A stretch of DNA of 64,000 nt from Mastigias papua (taxonomy: Eukaryota > Cnidaria > Scyphozoa > Rhizostomeae > Mastigiidae): assembly GCA_964019165.1 (NCBI GenBank), contig OZ025283.1, positions 4,227,001 through 4,291,000 of the forward strand, given 5' to 3'. The notes below the pieces were generated by a model. That model made no database searches. It was not told the DNA's origin and saw only the letters and a program-made list of their open reading frames with translations. Of the stretch, positions 32,985 through 44,733 are shown piece by piece. The first letter of the stretch is position 1. Every line of letters starts with the position of its first letter. Position numbers and translations under genes: made by a program.

Positions 32985-34140
32985 GCTGTTCTTCCAATGG
33001 ATTGTGTGTAAGAGCTATGCTCTAAAGCAAGCCTTTAGATGCATTTGTTGAGTCCTAGAACGATCTATTGTTTGCAACAAACTAATTTTGGAAGGTGTAT
33101 CATTCCACAGTTTAATACCTGAGTAATGAAAAACTTTCTTTGCAGATTCAGTGCTATAAACAGGATTTCAAGTTGTCTACAATGCCTCGTATTGTAGGTG
33201 GGCAGGAAAGACATTGTTTGTAAATCACTCCATAAGCTAGTTTGTGGATGAACTTGTAGGCCATGACATGTCAGGGCATAGTTTGGTCATAAACGTGTAA
33301 GTCATAACATATCGATCGTAACCGAAGGTTTATCTATCTTTAGCCAGGTAGCTAACCAGTTACCGTTAATTCTCGCAGTTACTATTACTGAGTACTTAGA
33401 GGCGTTGGAGAGCAGCTGTTTTTTCCTTTGACAGACTACTCCAGATAACATCTGCAAAGCGCAGGCGACTTGCATTGAACAGTTCAGACTATAGAATAAT
33501 ACTCTTCAAGGCTTCTTCACCTGCAAAAGTTCCACTCATGTATGGTGCGCTTACATTGGTCCTCTCACTTTAGATTTTCATGAACCATCACTCCCAGGGA
33601 TTTTATCTCCCAGAAATATTTAGTTTCAACAAATCTGGGAGACCTAGATTTTTAGATTTTAGCTGATACCCTTTGACCATGAATTCAGTCTTCTTCAGAT
33701 TAAGGTCAAGTTTGTTTACTCTAATCCACTTGGTGAGATTGGAAAGCTCGTGATGTGCATCCGCAGCTAGTTTCACCATATCATTCAATGCAATCGCTAT
33801 GTTGGTGTCGTCAGCATAGATGCTAGCCCAGGACAATTTCAGGCTCTACATTGAAAAAACATGAATGAAAGAGGAGGTCCCACACAAAATCCTTGAGGAA
33901 ATGCCACAGGTTTCGTCTCTTTCTTTTGAATGGGGACCGTTAGGAGAGCAGAACTGTTTTCTGTTATTTAGATAAAATTCCTGCCAATCAATAGCTTTGC
34001 ATCTTATTCCATAGCCATGCAATTTTTTGAGTAAAATAAAGTGCTCATGTGCATCATAAGCTTTCTTAAGCTCGAGAAAAATAGTGAGATTGAGCATAAT
34101 GTTATCCATGTTCTCAAAACAGAACTCTGTGTTAGCCTTT
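32985..34140 (-). pseudogene. CR1/L2-type LINE, RT palm to C-terminus
   Basis: On the - strand: LELKKAYDAHEHFILLKKLH (motif A region; the catalytic Asp position reads AYDAHEHF), degraded motif B (CGISSRILCGTSSFIHV), IYADDTNIAIA (motif C intact as YADD), LNLKKTEFMV, then a broken C-terminal region down to about 32990. Frameshifts throughout. It belongs with the fragments at 34480-35320, which hold the preceding domains, partly inverted. Confidence 0.75.
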
Positions 34141-34225
34141 CTAGTATCCTTGGAAACACTGAGATCACATAAAAATCCTGTAGTTGTTCAGATTGGCCTT
34201 TGGACCGGACTTGTAATTTTTCACA
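34141..34225 (-). other. LINE remnant, RT linker
   Basis: Short degraded piece (ISVFPRILERLTQ on the - strand), matching the SVLP..SRIFEKL block of non-LTR RTs. Confidence 0.4.
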
Positions 34226-34440
34226 TTTCACTATAGGGCGAAAAAGCGGGAACATTCTTTTAGCATACCGAAAGGTTTCTTCGTCCGACACTCGTCAGAG
34301 TATGAAACGCCGGATAACGACCGAAAAGTGAACCGAAATCTATACCCAGATGCGGGTACCCATGATATGATAAATAATGCGTCTATTTGGCCATTTCATT
34401 GGCCAATTATCACCTATTCACCATTTTTTACTTGTTTACA
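34226..34440 (-). mobile_element. Single-arm Penelope terminal sequence
   Basis: Begins TTTCACTATAGGGCGAAAAA and continues through the shared terminal words to CACCTATTCACCATT near 34425. Only one arm is present. It marks the boundary between the - strand LINE piece and the inverted RT piece. Confidence 0.75.
34264..34304 (-). ncRNA. Hammerhead-like motif, slightly altered
   Basis: On the - strand: CATACT, CTGACGA, GTGTCGGAC, GAAG, AAACCTTT, C, GGTATG. The core is mostly intact, but A15.1 is G (a possible G-U closing pair) and stem I ends in a T-G wobble. Confidence 0.5.
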
Positions 34441-34479
34441 GTGGTTTGACCGTTTTCCAGAGTTTTTATTTGAAGCCAC

Positions 34480-34955
34480 TGTTCTCTGACAAAATCAGGA
34501 CTCAAAGTAAGATAGTTCTAGTGGGACATGACGAGGTTATCTCTGATGATTGTCAGGTTGCAGAATGTTTTAGCAGCTACTTTGTAACTGTAGCAGAAAC
34601 CCTTGGCATAGCTGAGAATGTAGACCATATTCGTTGAACGACAGGTATCATCGAGCCACTTGAAATAGCAATTGAAAAATATGCCAACCATCCCAGTATA
34701 AAACCTATTCTTTCCCGTTTCCCATTTGTCGCTGGTTTCTCCTTTGAGCATGTCAATATTTCCAAACATGAAGCAGAAATAAAAAATTTGAATTCAAATA
34801 AGTTTACAACGTTTGGTAATATCCCATGAAAGTTACTCAAAACTAATTTAGATATCTGCGCTAAACCCTTGCAGAAATTTTCAACGAATAAGTGAGCAAT
34901 GGTCAGTTTCCTGATGAGCTAAACACCGCAGATTGGCAGTTCTCAAAATTGGTTG
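34480..34955 (+). pseudogene. LINE RT N-terminal part, inverted relative to its flanks
   Basis: On the + strand: EVISDDCQVAECFSSYFVTV, AIEKYANHPSIKPILSRF, FTTFGNIP then KLLKTNLDICAKPLQKF, the region between endonuclease and RT fingers in CR1/L2-type LINEs. Its neighbours on both sides (32985-34140 and 34956-35325) encode the domains that should follow and precede it, but on the - strand. Stops present. Confidence 0.7.
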
Positions 34956-35325
34956 TTTTCAAGTCATCACGTAAGAGCTTTGGGCTGTAGTTGGTATAAT
35001 TGTGACATGTTATTGTCTTCGATTGGAATTTGACAGTGTTGATTTTGCACGAGCATCCAGTAAATTCATGGTCACTCAAGCCAGCTGGGATTACTGTGAC
35101 TGAGCTGAGGTTTTGAGTTTCATTGCTGCAGTTGACATTAATTAGTGTTTTGGATTCTCTAGTTATTCTCCTTTGGCTACCTATAAATTGTCTCAAGTTG
35201 TATGACGAAAGTATGGTTTTAAGTTCTTTGTGATCTGAACTCTCTAGGTAGTTGCAATTTATGTCACCTGTCAAGATAAGCATAGCGTTCAAATCTTGAT
35301 TGTGTAACAAAACTAATTCTCATGA
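34956..35325 (-). pseudogene. LINE APE-type endonuclease, C-terminal half
   Basis: On the - strand: LILTGDINCNYLESSDHKEL (GDxN motif), SQRRITRESKTLINVNCSN (T...S..LID position), GLSDHEFTGCSCKI (SDH motif). These are the late motifs of the AP-endonuclease-like domain in LINEs. The end of the frame passes into the junction with the inverted RT piece at about 34955. Confidence 0.75.
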
Positions 35326-35925
35326 CCTTTTCCATGAATAGGAGACCACGACTTCATAAACAAACGGCTCTCGTAGCTACATTTAGGCCAATTTCACGTG
35401 CTTTAGACCGTTTTTAAAACCCATACTAAAAGAGCTCTGCACGCTCGTTTTATTTATTTTGGTAGAAATTTTGCCTGAATCATCAAGATTACACATTGGA
35501 TTATACTTTTTCATGGACCTAGTATCGGATACCTTGGGTTTGATATTTTCCCATGTAAAGTAAAACTAAGTGTACACAAGTAAGCACAGCATTTCTTTGC
35601 AAATACGTCTCTCTTTGTCTATAAAACCCACCTAACTAGTAATGATGGAACTTTTAACAGTTTGACGAAGTGCTAATGCCGATTATCTTTTATACATTAA
35701 GTTTTTCCAAAAGCAGTACCATTTCCCGACAAAAATCTAAGATGAGTGACCAGTGTCCTATGACATTACTATTTCATAGGAAACCGTTGTTAGAGAAACC
35801 AGGATGATAAAATATATTCGGCATCAGTACTCCATCAAACTGCGAATAGTCTCATCATAGGTAGTTACGGGGGCTGTTAAAGACAATTAAATTATCGTGT
35901 TTGCATTGAAGCTTTGCGCTTACTT
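35326..35925. other. No gene seen
   Basis: AT-rich sequence. One motif (TTTAGGCCAATTTCACGTGCTT region near 35380) looks degenerate. No repeat ends recognised. Confidence 0.4.
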
Positions 35926-36290
35926 TGTATACCTACACTAGGGGGACAAAAATATTGCAAACACCTAATCATAATTATTGAAATAATCAACACATACCAT
36001 TATGATAATAGTGTCAAAATTTGTAAAGTTTGTAGGTACAGTTGTAAAGAAAATAGTTGCAATAGCGTAAACGAGAGAGTTTCCAAACGAGGAGCGAGCA
36101 ATTGTTAAAAATTTAAGTCTTTCGACAAGAGAAGTTTTGAGAATTGATGAATCCCAATTATCCACGGTATCAAGAATTCTAAACATATTGAAGACTGAAG
36201 GAGCTGTCCAGAAATCAAGAAAAAGTGACCAGCCAAAAATTTTGATCTCTGAGGAGCATAGGCGACAAATCTTGATTTGCTAAGAATTTA
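35926..36290 (+). pseudogene. Tc1/mariner-like remnant, N-terminal helix-turn-helix
   Basis: Starts with TACACTAGGGGGACAAAAAT, a Tc1-type end with a run of the kind found in Tc1 inverted repeats. After a stop in the 5' part, the + strand frame reads RAIVKNLSLSTREVLRI, LSTVSRILNILKTEGAVQK and SRKSDQPKILISEEHRRQIL, the paired helix-turn-helix domains of Tc1-type transposases. The DDE domain and the right end are not found. Confidence 0.6.
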
Positions 36291-38149
36291 GGTCACAGTC
36301 ATTTTCTCCTAACTGAACTGACCATTCAGATTGTAGAAGTATATCAACAAATGCCTCTCAAAGCAAATTTAGGCCAGAATTTGGACCATTTTACTACTCC
36401 TTACTTAATAAACATTGCATGCTCGACTGGTAAGAATTTCAGGCTGATTTTTGAACGAAGAGGTCCTAACACATTTCTACATAACCGTTATTGCAGACAA
36501 TTTGCGATCACCTTTGCCCCCATATTACTCTTGCGTAGATTTCCAAGATGTCTATTAACCTACAGAATATGTAGGTAACAGTTTATTTTAAATTATGGAG
36601 TCTCGGCTTGCTATTTATAACCAGCTAGAACGATCGTACAGTCAAATTTCACTTTGCTAAGCTACTATTGGCCAACAGAGCTACTTGTACCACTAGTTGC
36701 AAGGCGAGTGTGGTTAGTTGACTTTCTGATAGTACACAAGTACACAAACCAAACCAATGCGGAACAATGCATAACAAGAACATAATATTTCAGAATTACC
36801 TTACTACATATGTTACAAATTCATAAGTAAATCTCCACTTTCCTGCTACCATCTCTTGGGTTCTGGATTGCGAGAAAACTCTGATGAAATGGCATGAGCA
36901 CCTAGCCATAGAGACTGAAAGCTAATGTCACGATAGGCCCGAAAATCAGAAGGGTGCATTGATGTGCTTCAGTACAACCTATTTACTTCAAAGTTATGAG
37001 AAAATGCCTAGAGGTAGAAGGAAAAGTTGATTCATATTATATTCATATTGATGTTCATGAACTTATAGACAGATTGTTGTTATTTAAAGGAGGCCGTCCA
37101 GAAAATACGTACGCGTTGGGGGTCGGTGGGTGGGTAAAGCCAAAAGCGTACTCACTGGTACAGGAAGGCTAGGTTGGTAAAGCACAAAGCGCACTTACGA
37201 TCTAATCACTTTAAAAGTGTTATTTCGGCGCGGCGTGGGGCGACATGTAAAATGGCCATGAGTCATTTGTCCCGGTACAATGCAAAAATATTAAGTAGAG
37301 CTAAGTTTTCCATATTGCCCCTGAGACTTCAGAAATAAAAAGATGTAGTTTATTACGGTTTTTTATCTTAAATATATATTATACCAAGTAACTAGATTCT
37401 TCTTCACATTTGTCCAGGGAAAGTGATTTTCTACATAATTCCCTATGAATCTTATATTGTAGCATTTAATGTCCTTACCTGTTATTCAATGAATTCTCCC
37501 TTCACGTCCATCTATATTACATCCCGCACCTGCCAGACTTATTGCTGATATGATCTAACTTCGTAGCTGCAAACAAATTGGGACACCGTTATGAGTAGCT
37601 AACAAAGGTCATTATTGAGGTTTTATAGATAACTGCAAGAATATGAATTGTTGCAAAATGTAGCAAAGAACCACAGTGTATGAACCAGATGAGCTGAGCT
37701 CGCTTTCAAGATATAAGGACGGCTTAAGGGTGGCTTTTATGCCAATTTGTTTTCTGCAGAATGTTTGCTTGCAAACATTCATTGCCAATTTGTTCTTATT
37801 CATTGCCAACATTGTAACAAATAAAGGCCTGTGTCCTCAGTAATCATCAGCGATCGCCACCGTTCATATGAATACTAGAAACTAGTATTTACTCTATTCG
37901 GACTGGGAGCCATTGCAAGCAACTGACTCATAGATATATTGATTTATAGATAAGCTTTATTTAAAGAGGAAGTAACAAATTAGTTTAGCAACTCATCTTC
38001 CTTTTCGTCCTAATATACCTAGTACGAAATATGAAATGAAACTGTATTGCAATGGTATTATAAATGAGTATAAAAGCTGTTTGGTCTGTCAAGTTCTGCG
38101 TAAATGCCTGTGTAAAAGTGTGAACCATAAGACTTTTTGAAACATGCAG
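36291..38149. other. Intron sequence, no gene seen
   Basis: No recognised repeat family. The 3' splice site of the next exon is AACATGCAG at 38141-38149. Confidence 0.4.
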
Positions 38150-38266
38150 GTTGCAATGCGTCTACTAGAGAAAGATGTGCATGATAAACAAGATACACTG
38201 ATGTCATTACGAAAACAATTGGAAGAGGTAAAGAAAATAAACATTGAGCTGCAAGAAAAGAACAAG
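38150..38266 (+). CDS. RUFY: RUFY-family protein, coiled-coil exon 2 of 2 seen
   Basis: 117 bp, phase 0, between ACATGCAG and GTACAG. It encodes [20 protein letters not shown] followed by [19 protein letters not shown], the most conserved part of the RUFY coiled coil. Together with 15370-15420 it gives 56 consecutive residues of one protein. Downstream coiled-coil and FYVE exons are not in the window, so the next intron exceeds 25.7 kb. The donor (AAG|GTACAG) is weaker than the first exon's. Confidence 0.85.
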
Positions 38267-41200
38267 GTACAGGTTTAATGTTTATCCTTGTTTCATTTAT
38301 TTCAGCCCCAAAGTGTTGTCAATATATTGCTAATTGTTGGAGCAGTCTAATTGGTTGTTTGTGATGCTTGGAATTTTTTATAGCTAGAGAGAGTTTTGAA
38401 TCAAATGAATACTTACCATTTAAAAAAGTATTGCTCAATAATAGAAGCGTATTTTCAGGATGTAATCTTTTCTAGCAAAGGCATCAAATGTTGATTAGCT
38501 GAGAAAGGAATCACCTTTCTACGCAATTAACAAATGGAATTGCGAAAATTCACCCAAGAAGCGTGTTCTGGGGGTGAAAAGTACTCTCTTTTTGCTGAAA
38601 AACTAATCTTACATAGTTTCAAAGAATTCAGAGGACTGTTTACAAGCATAGTCAGAAGGCTTCTATACATTTCCAGAGGAAGCAATTTTGCGACCTTAAG
38701 TAAAATACAAGTTGTCGACATTACAGAACCGTAGTCTAATCAGATGTTATTTTGGTATGGAAGTCAATCTACCTCATCTGAACTCAAAGGAAAGATTGTC
38801 GTAACTTTGAGCTTGAGAGGAAAATAAGGTTAAGAATGTGCTATAGTATAGCACAATGCATGGAACTTCACATTTACTGTTTTTATTGCTGTAATCCGTC
38901 CTGTAGCCAGGAGGTGGCTAAGGGGGGGGGGCAGGACAAGGCCCTTGGAGCATCAGAAAGTAGTCCGGTGCCCCCTTAGAAATAGAGTACTCAAACAATT
39001 TCTAAATCATTTTGCATCAGAAAGTTTATGGAAAGTTCAATGTTAGTTGTGCACCGACATTTTACGCATATGTTGCAGCAAACCAACAAACTCATCAAAA
39101 ACTGAGAGTAAACGTCGCAGTCTTATAAGGTTGCAAAAAGATTAGAAGATTTTCATGTATTAAATACCACAATATGTTGAATAATGGCCTGGGGAGCTTA
39201 CTGAATGGGGTCTATTAAAATGGCGTGTATTCCAGGGCCCCTGTATCGATTTTGAAAGGGGGTCTATGCAAAATTGACGAAGTAAACATGTATTTGAGTT
39301 CCCGTGCTTGTCATACTTTCTAGTACTCTATAAGGAAGTGAGTTGCTGTCTGATCCAAACCTAAGGTCGAGGTGGGAGTAAGAAAGGTTGGGATATGCAC
39401 CTCTAAAATTTATATTTTAGAGAAGCTCCTTTCACTGTTAGACAGATTTCTGCAGATTTCATGAGAGTGGTTTTGCCAAATGTTTCTCGACATAAATAGT
39501 TAGATCTGTGACTTTAAGTATCCATTGGGAACTCCTAGGATAATCCTAGCATGGCACATTGGACGACAAAAGTAGCATTGTGCATATGCCAGCAGAAGCG
39601 GAAGTCACCTATGCCAGAATTTGAGGACAATGAAGCTACTCACATCCACTTTTATAATCAAATTATTAGTATAATAATGTAATACTCTATCCAGTGTAGA
39701 AAACATCGCATCCTGGATCACAACTCGCTTTAATTATAGGAGTTTTCATCTGTCAGGGCTACATTTCTACATGAAGCATGATTATTTCAAAATAAATTAA
39801 ATAAGATACAATGCAACACATTGGTTACTTTCAAACTAATAAAATACTTTTCTTAAAATAAACTTGATCTAGGAAAGAATAAGTTTTCAGGGATAGTTGA
39901 ATAGTTGTAGCAAAATATTGATTTTGATGGAGATTTGCCACGGAAACAGCTTAATTTGCACTTTAATTGTGATTTGATCGTCAAACTACTTGGTTGCGTT
40001 GATAAGGTACATGTCGTGTTGCCACATTGATTTCTAATTTTGGATTTGTGTAGCCTATAATGTAAGCTACGACTACCTTTCATACCTGTTGCTTAAATAT
40101 GCCAAGTTAAGGGTGAAAATTAAAATTTTTGTATCCCCCATCTGTATCACCATAGATGCAGTGCATACTGTTGTCCGCAACAAACATTTCAGAGTTGTAA
40201 AACCTCTTAGTTTCTGATGTGTTGCAAAGATGATGCTGGGTGCTAGACTTCTGAATATTGTTATGCACCTCTTGGGGCATTTCTAAAACTGATTCACCTC
40301 TTTTTTAATATGGTTTTCTCCAATATGATTGTAAAATCTGTCAATGCAATCATAGTATCATTGTATATATGGTGTTGCCCGTGTTGATTATTTATACCCT
40401 CTAGGTATCTGTTCCTTGTCTGATTTGTTGATTAGTGCACTATATGTCTAGTATTGTAGCCCGTGTTGACTTGGGTTTTAGTTCAATCGTGGTTCGGACA
40501 TGTTGAATTAAGAATGCAAAATCATCTTTATCTCTAGAAAATCTCCACTACACTTTTCTGAAAGGTAAAACCTTCTCTACAAGTTTATTGGAGCCCTTTT
40601 ATTTGGTAACAGCCGTTGACACTAAAATATATGCCCAAATAGACAATCTTGGATTAAAACTAGTAGGTTGGTAATGTCTTTAAGGCTCTACCCAAAAGGT
40701 ACAGCATCAAAGGGTTTTTAGATCTCATATCTAGAATCTACGTAAAATTTTGCTATCGTGGTGTATTTCTACGGTCACCTATGTAATTAAAAATTCGAGA
40801 TCGTGGCTTCAGCATTCTTGTCACCACTATGGGACTTTCCCGTCTCTAAGAGCTGAGATTGGCAATGGCAGGCAAAAATTAATCATTGTATGTCCTCAAA
40901 ATGAACTTAGATTGCATGATTCGAGAGCACCAGACAACTAAGTACACGGCAAAATCCAAAGCAGGGAGAATGTACGGATCCTATTTTCCCTCATGAGCCC
41001 CCAGGTGCGATGTCGCATCTATCCTCATAACTTTTGTTCTTCTCAAGATCGCAAAATTGCATAATTTTTCTCGGTTCTTTGAAACTATGTGCGGTTAGTA
41101 TATCTGCAAAGAGAGAGTATTCTTTACCCCAAGAACACGCTTCTTGAACGAATTCTCGCAATATCATTGGCTAAATAGGTAGGAAGGTTCTTCCTTTCTT

Positions 41201-41345
41201 AACTAATCAACATTTGACGCATATGATGTCCTATCTAGTACCTATGAGTACAAAGATATGGTGCTGGTTAGAACAAGCACTAATAGGACGAAGTGATTTT
41301 TCACGTATTCCAACGGGAATGACAAAAATTTTAGCCCTAATCCTC
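38267..41345. other. Intron sequence, no gene seen
   Basis: Contains a G-run (38922-38931) and no coding frames with recognisable motifs. Overlapping short frames at 38527-38734 on both strands have no motif. Confidence 0.4.
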
Positions 41346-41348
41346 CTT

Positions 41349-41844
41349 GCGCATTGTAAGGGCTGATTTATACGTCGTGCTATACTCGAGTCGAATCAAT
41401 TATTTGCACGTGAAAAGTTCTAAGTATTGATTTGGTCCGAGTGTAGCACGGCGTATAAAGTAAAACAGCCCATGACCTGTTTTTAGCTCGAGTCAAATAC
41501 TTAGCACGACTGAAGCTCGACTCAGTAGGCCGTGCTACACGACCAAAGCACGGCTTTGATTTAAACGTCGCGCTAAACTCGCTTCGAATCAATTACAATT
41601 TATTGTAGTCCGCAGGGTTAATTGATAATATTCGTTATATCTATAAGGCAATGAAATGTAAACAAAGAAAGTTCCCTCCACCACTCCACAGCGAAGCTGC
41701 TTCGCTTACACTTGTGAAAGCGCGACAGAAGCTCGACGTATAAATCGAATTGGATTTCACTCATGAACTTTAGTCGCGCTTTCATCGATTTTAATAGCAA
41801 TTGATTCGACGCGAGTAAAGCACGACGTATAAATCAGTCCTAAG
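41349..41844. mobile_element. MITE with TA-type ends and internal subrepeats
   Basis: Inverted ends AGGGCTGATTTATACGTCGT (left) against AGGACTGATTTATACGTCGT (complement of right), extending through CTCGAGTCGAATCAATTA. TA on both sides. The words CGACGTATAAA, AGCACGGCG and TCGAATCAATT recur inside in both orientations. No coding capacity. Confidence 0.7.
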
Positions 41845-41949
41845 AGGACTTCAAGTCAGTACAATAAAAATTTATGTAGGAGACACAGTATGTATGTATG
41901 TAGGAGATGCGGTCGTTGTTGATGGCTCGAATTATAAATGTATTTGCTA

Positions 41950-42215
41950 TTATCTAAGGGATCGGTCATTAATTACCTGTGGGGACGGGGTGGAAGACAT
42001 TCTCATATATTTGATGGAATTTTCTTCCCCCCTCTCAGATTTATGCAGATATTTTGATCCCCACTCCAGGACTTCAGAAGATACTCCATAGTCCTTCTCT
42101 TGCAATGCTCTTTATTTTTCATCCCCCCGCCCTCTGAGTGTGCAGAATTTTGGTACCCCCTCCCAGATGTCTTCCACCCCTCCCCTGGAAGAATTGATGA
42201 CCGATCCCTAAGGAT
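41950..42215. mobile_element. Short MITE, approximately 255 bp
   Basis: Left AGGGATCGGTCATTAATTAC and the complement of the right AGGGATCGGTCATCAATTCT, both followed by GGGGTGGAAGACAT. Imperfect, C/T-rich interior (two CCCC-rich blocks). Target duplication not clear. Confidence 0.6.
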
Positions 42216-42645
42216 ATCAAATATTTTACAAATATTTGTACTTTCTCATTAGGTTGTATTTTACATTTAGTAGTTATTGCAACTTGTCCTACGCGACTAG
42301 ATTTCACATGCATTTACTGTATCTCCGAATACGTACACGAAGTGTAGCCCTATTTGTAAATATATTGAAATAATTAGGAAATAATACAGCCCTAACATCC
42401 CGTACCAACCGCGCTTCTGTTGTCATTTCATCCATTTTGCCATGCAAGCTATTGTGAAAGCGAACTTAGTGTTTGCTCAAAGAAGATTCTTAGAACACTT
42501 CTAATGTTGGTTAATGGACATATTAAAAATTATTAATTTTCTTTCAACTTTCATGATATATGTATTTGTTAAAAATCTATAAATACATATATCGCCAGAA
42601 GGTAATCTGAAGTATTATACCTTCCTACAATACCTACAACATAAA
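42216..42645. other. No gene seen
   Basis: AT-rich. A short palindromic stretch around 42565-42595 (ATATATGTATTTG ... AAATACATATAT). Confidence 0.4.
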
Positions 42646-43327
42646 TATATATATATATATACAAACTACATCTAAGCCGCTTGCACAACGTATATAAATT
42701 ACATAAATAGAATAAACCACAAATATACTATCCTTTAAGTAAACGTTTCGATCAGAATCTTCATCAGTACTCAGGTATAAAGCTCTGTAGTCTAAACTAC
42801 CAGAATCCCTCCTTACGTCTAGAATTTCAAATTATAGATAGGGTATTTGGAGTTTCTAGACGTAAGGAGGGATTCTGGCAGTTTAGACTACAGAGCTTTA
42901 TACCTGAGGGACGTAACGTCAGATATGCAGATCAGTAGCAATCCCCTATGCATTTTCCTAGCGTTAATTGCTTCTTTTGTCCATTTTGCGTCTATCCAGC
43001 ATCTATTCTTCTTGTCTTCACACTTCTCGCACTCTTTGCATCACCTTATATGCTCTGCATTATCCTCCTTTGTTTCTTACTTCACAGCTTCGGCCCTCAC
43101 CATATAATGGATTCTTAATATATCATGAGGTGTTAATAGGTAGGTCCCCCTCAGGTAATATCATTTGTGACCCCATTGTTATGTAGGTAATTTAAGCAGG
43201 CCCAATGTTATTGTAAGTTTAGTACTGATGAAGATTCAACTCGAAACGTTTACTGACAGAAAAGTATATTTATGTTTTAGTCTATGTATACAATTTATAT
43301 ACGTTGTGGATGAGGCTTAGGATCAGT

Positions 43328-43337
<10 letters not shown>
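42646..43337. mobile_element. Inverted terminal-repeat element with hammerhead-like ends (second Penelope-type family?)
   Basis: The left side (about 42660-42770) and right side (about 43225-43335) are inverted copies sharing AACGTATATAAATT and AGTAAACGTTTCGA with CTTCATCAGTACT. Each carries, outward to inward, CTGATGAAGATTC ... GAAACGTTTACT. A second inner inverted repeat (42772-42835 and 42853-42912, containing CTCCTTACGTCTAGA) adds a hairpin. No coding frame recognised. Flanked by TA-rich microsatellite on both sides. Confidence 0.55.
42733..42770 (-). ncRNA. Hammerhead-like motif
   Basis: On the - strand: AGTA, CTGATGA, a bulged A, GAT-TCTG-ATC as a 3-bp stem II, GAAA, CGTT, TACT. The core matches CUGANGA/GAAA and stem I is four pairs. 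A candidate only; the mirrored motif at 43226-43260 (+) has a weaker stem II. Confidence 0.4.

Positions 43338-43418
<81 letters not shown>
43338..43418. repeat. (TA)n microsatellite
   Basis: About 40 TA units, abutting a Tc1-like element at its right side. Confidence 0.95.
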
Positions 43419-43421
<3 letters not shown>

Positions 43422-44489
43422 TAACGTTCGAAAAGTATTTCACCACCCTGCTAAAATGGCGGCTAGCAGTAGCGAAGTGCCAGCTATTGACAATCCAAAT
43501 AGCATGACTATGGTAGTTCATAGCGTTCTGTCACCATATTTAATGGTGAGAAAATATTCTTCGTTTCCTCAGCATTCAAATGAAGCTAATTTTGTAGTAC
43601 GTTTGAGATATGTTGACAGAAATATTAGTAATTGTACTAAAGAAGTGCCGTAAAAATTTTGGACAGTTATTAGTTGAAGGTGGCATAACAAAATAGCGTA
43701 GAAATACTCATTTTCGGAAGAAAGATGTGATAGTTTAATGCTTTTAGAGTCAGAATTTATGAGGCTTCATGATTGTAGAAAAATTCTTCCTTGCTTAGTT
43801 CACTCCGGTCAGAATAATATCATTTTAGGTCGTGAACAGTTTCAGGTGAGTGATATGTTGCAATGGCATTAGTCATGTAATTTTGGTAAACTTCCATATT
43901 TTTCGTCTCTACAATAACATAGGCCTTAAATTTTGCCTTTTTAGTAACACTAACTATCAAACTTTTCATATATGCCAATGAAACTCTCTAGATAATCCTT
44001 ATTCTTCTTTTAATAACTCTTCAACTTATCTCATTCAACATGTAGAATCTTCAAGATCAACTCACCTGAAACTGCTTCATGAACTAAAACCGTTTCGCTC
44101 TGAAAGGCAAACGCGATTTTGCCAAATTTCACTTCGAATGCTAGGCCTGACACATTTTCATCTTGAAATGCCGGAATATCACGCTTCTGCACTCAAAAAC
44201 TCTTCATTCTGCTCTAATTTGCTATGCCTACCTAGAACATTTATTGCCCATACTTTAAATAACATAGTTTCAATATCTTGCAAATTTTTCCACAGAAAAC
44301 CATCAGTTTAGCTTCACATTTTCTTTCACTTCGAAACTTGAAATTTGACGAATCTTTTCCCGCCTAAATACAGAATTAAGAAGCCCTTACAGCGGGACAC
44401 TTTTGTTATGCAACTTTTCCGGACTAGGCCCTTGGCCGCTGTTAGCTGCCATTTTGTTCTATGTGGTGAAATACTTTTCGAATGTAAGT

Positions 44490-44491
<2 letters not shown>
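43419..44491. mobile_element. Tc1/mariner-like non-autonomous element in a (TA)n tract
   Basis: Inverted ends of about 28 bp: CACTAACGTTCGAAAAGTAT then TTCACCAC at the left, and AACTTACATTCGAAAAGTAT then TTCACCAC as complement of the right. Further similarity (AAATGGC(G/A)GCTA(G/A)CAG) inside. Both sides are TA microsatellite, fitting TA-targeted insertion. A second inner inverted pair (GTTTCAGGTGAGT at 43839, complement at 44064) suggests a nested palindrome. No transposase frame. Confidence 0.65.
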
Positions 44492-44522
<31 letters not shown>

Positions 44523-44523
44523 G
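44492..44523. repeat. (TG)n/(TA)n microsatellite
   Basis: Short alternating tract at the right edge of the Tc1-like element. Confidence 0.9.
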
Positions 44524-44657
44524 TCAGCCTTAGCCGAATTAATATAATATAGTACGCTTGGCTCTGAAGAACGCATTATAGCCGAAAAATAGAGAAGGCC
44601 CTAGATGCGTTGAGGGACTCACGGTAGAATGACCTTAAGATTCTACCGCTATTTTGT

Positions 44658-44733
44658 TGTGCTTGGATGGCGCAATTGATTAGCATAGGAGTCTTCTGAT
44701 CCAAACATCGCGAGTTCGAATCCGCACTAGGGC
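44658..44733 (+). ncRNA. tRNA-like sequence (SINE head or tRNA pseudogene)
   Basis: Contains an A-box-like TGGCGCAATTGATTAGCAT and a near-consensus B box GAGTTCGAATCC (about 44712-44723), with CTTCTGA between them at the anticodon-loop position (TCT, Arg-type). T-stem pairing is poor, so it is unlikely to be a working tRNA. It is cut by the adjoining Mutator-like element, whose duplicated target CACTAGGGC is the end of this sequence. Confidence 0.5.

Noticed and set aside
38527..38734. Overlapping frames on both strands as a downstream RUFY exon
   Set aside because: Residues do not continue the RUFY coiled coil and there are no matching splice sites.
43282..43521. Long Tyr/Ile-repeat open frames over TA microsatellites (also 46796-47072, 55206-55696, 56532-56840)
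   Set aside because: Translation of simple repeats on both strands; no coding evidence.
44658..44733. Functional tRNA-Arg gene
   Set aside because: T-stem and acceptor pairing are poor; better read as a tRNA-derived repeat or pseudogene.
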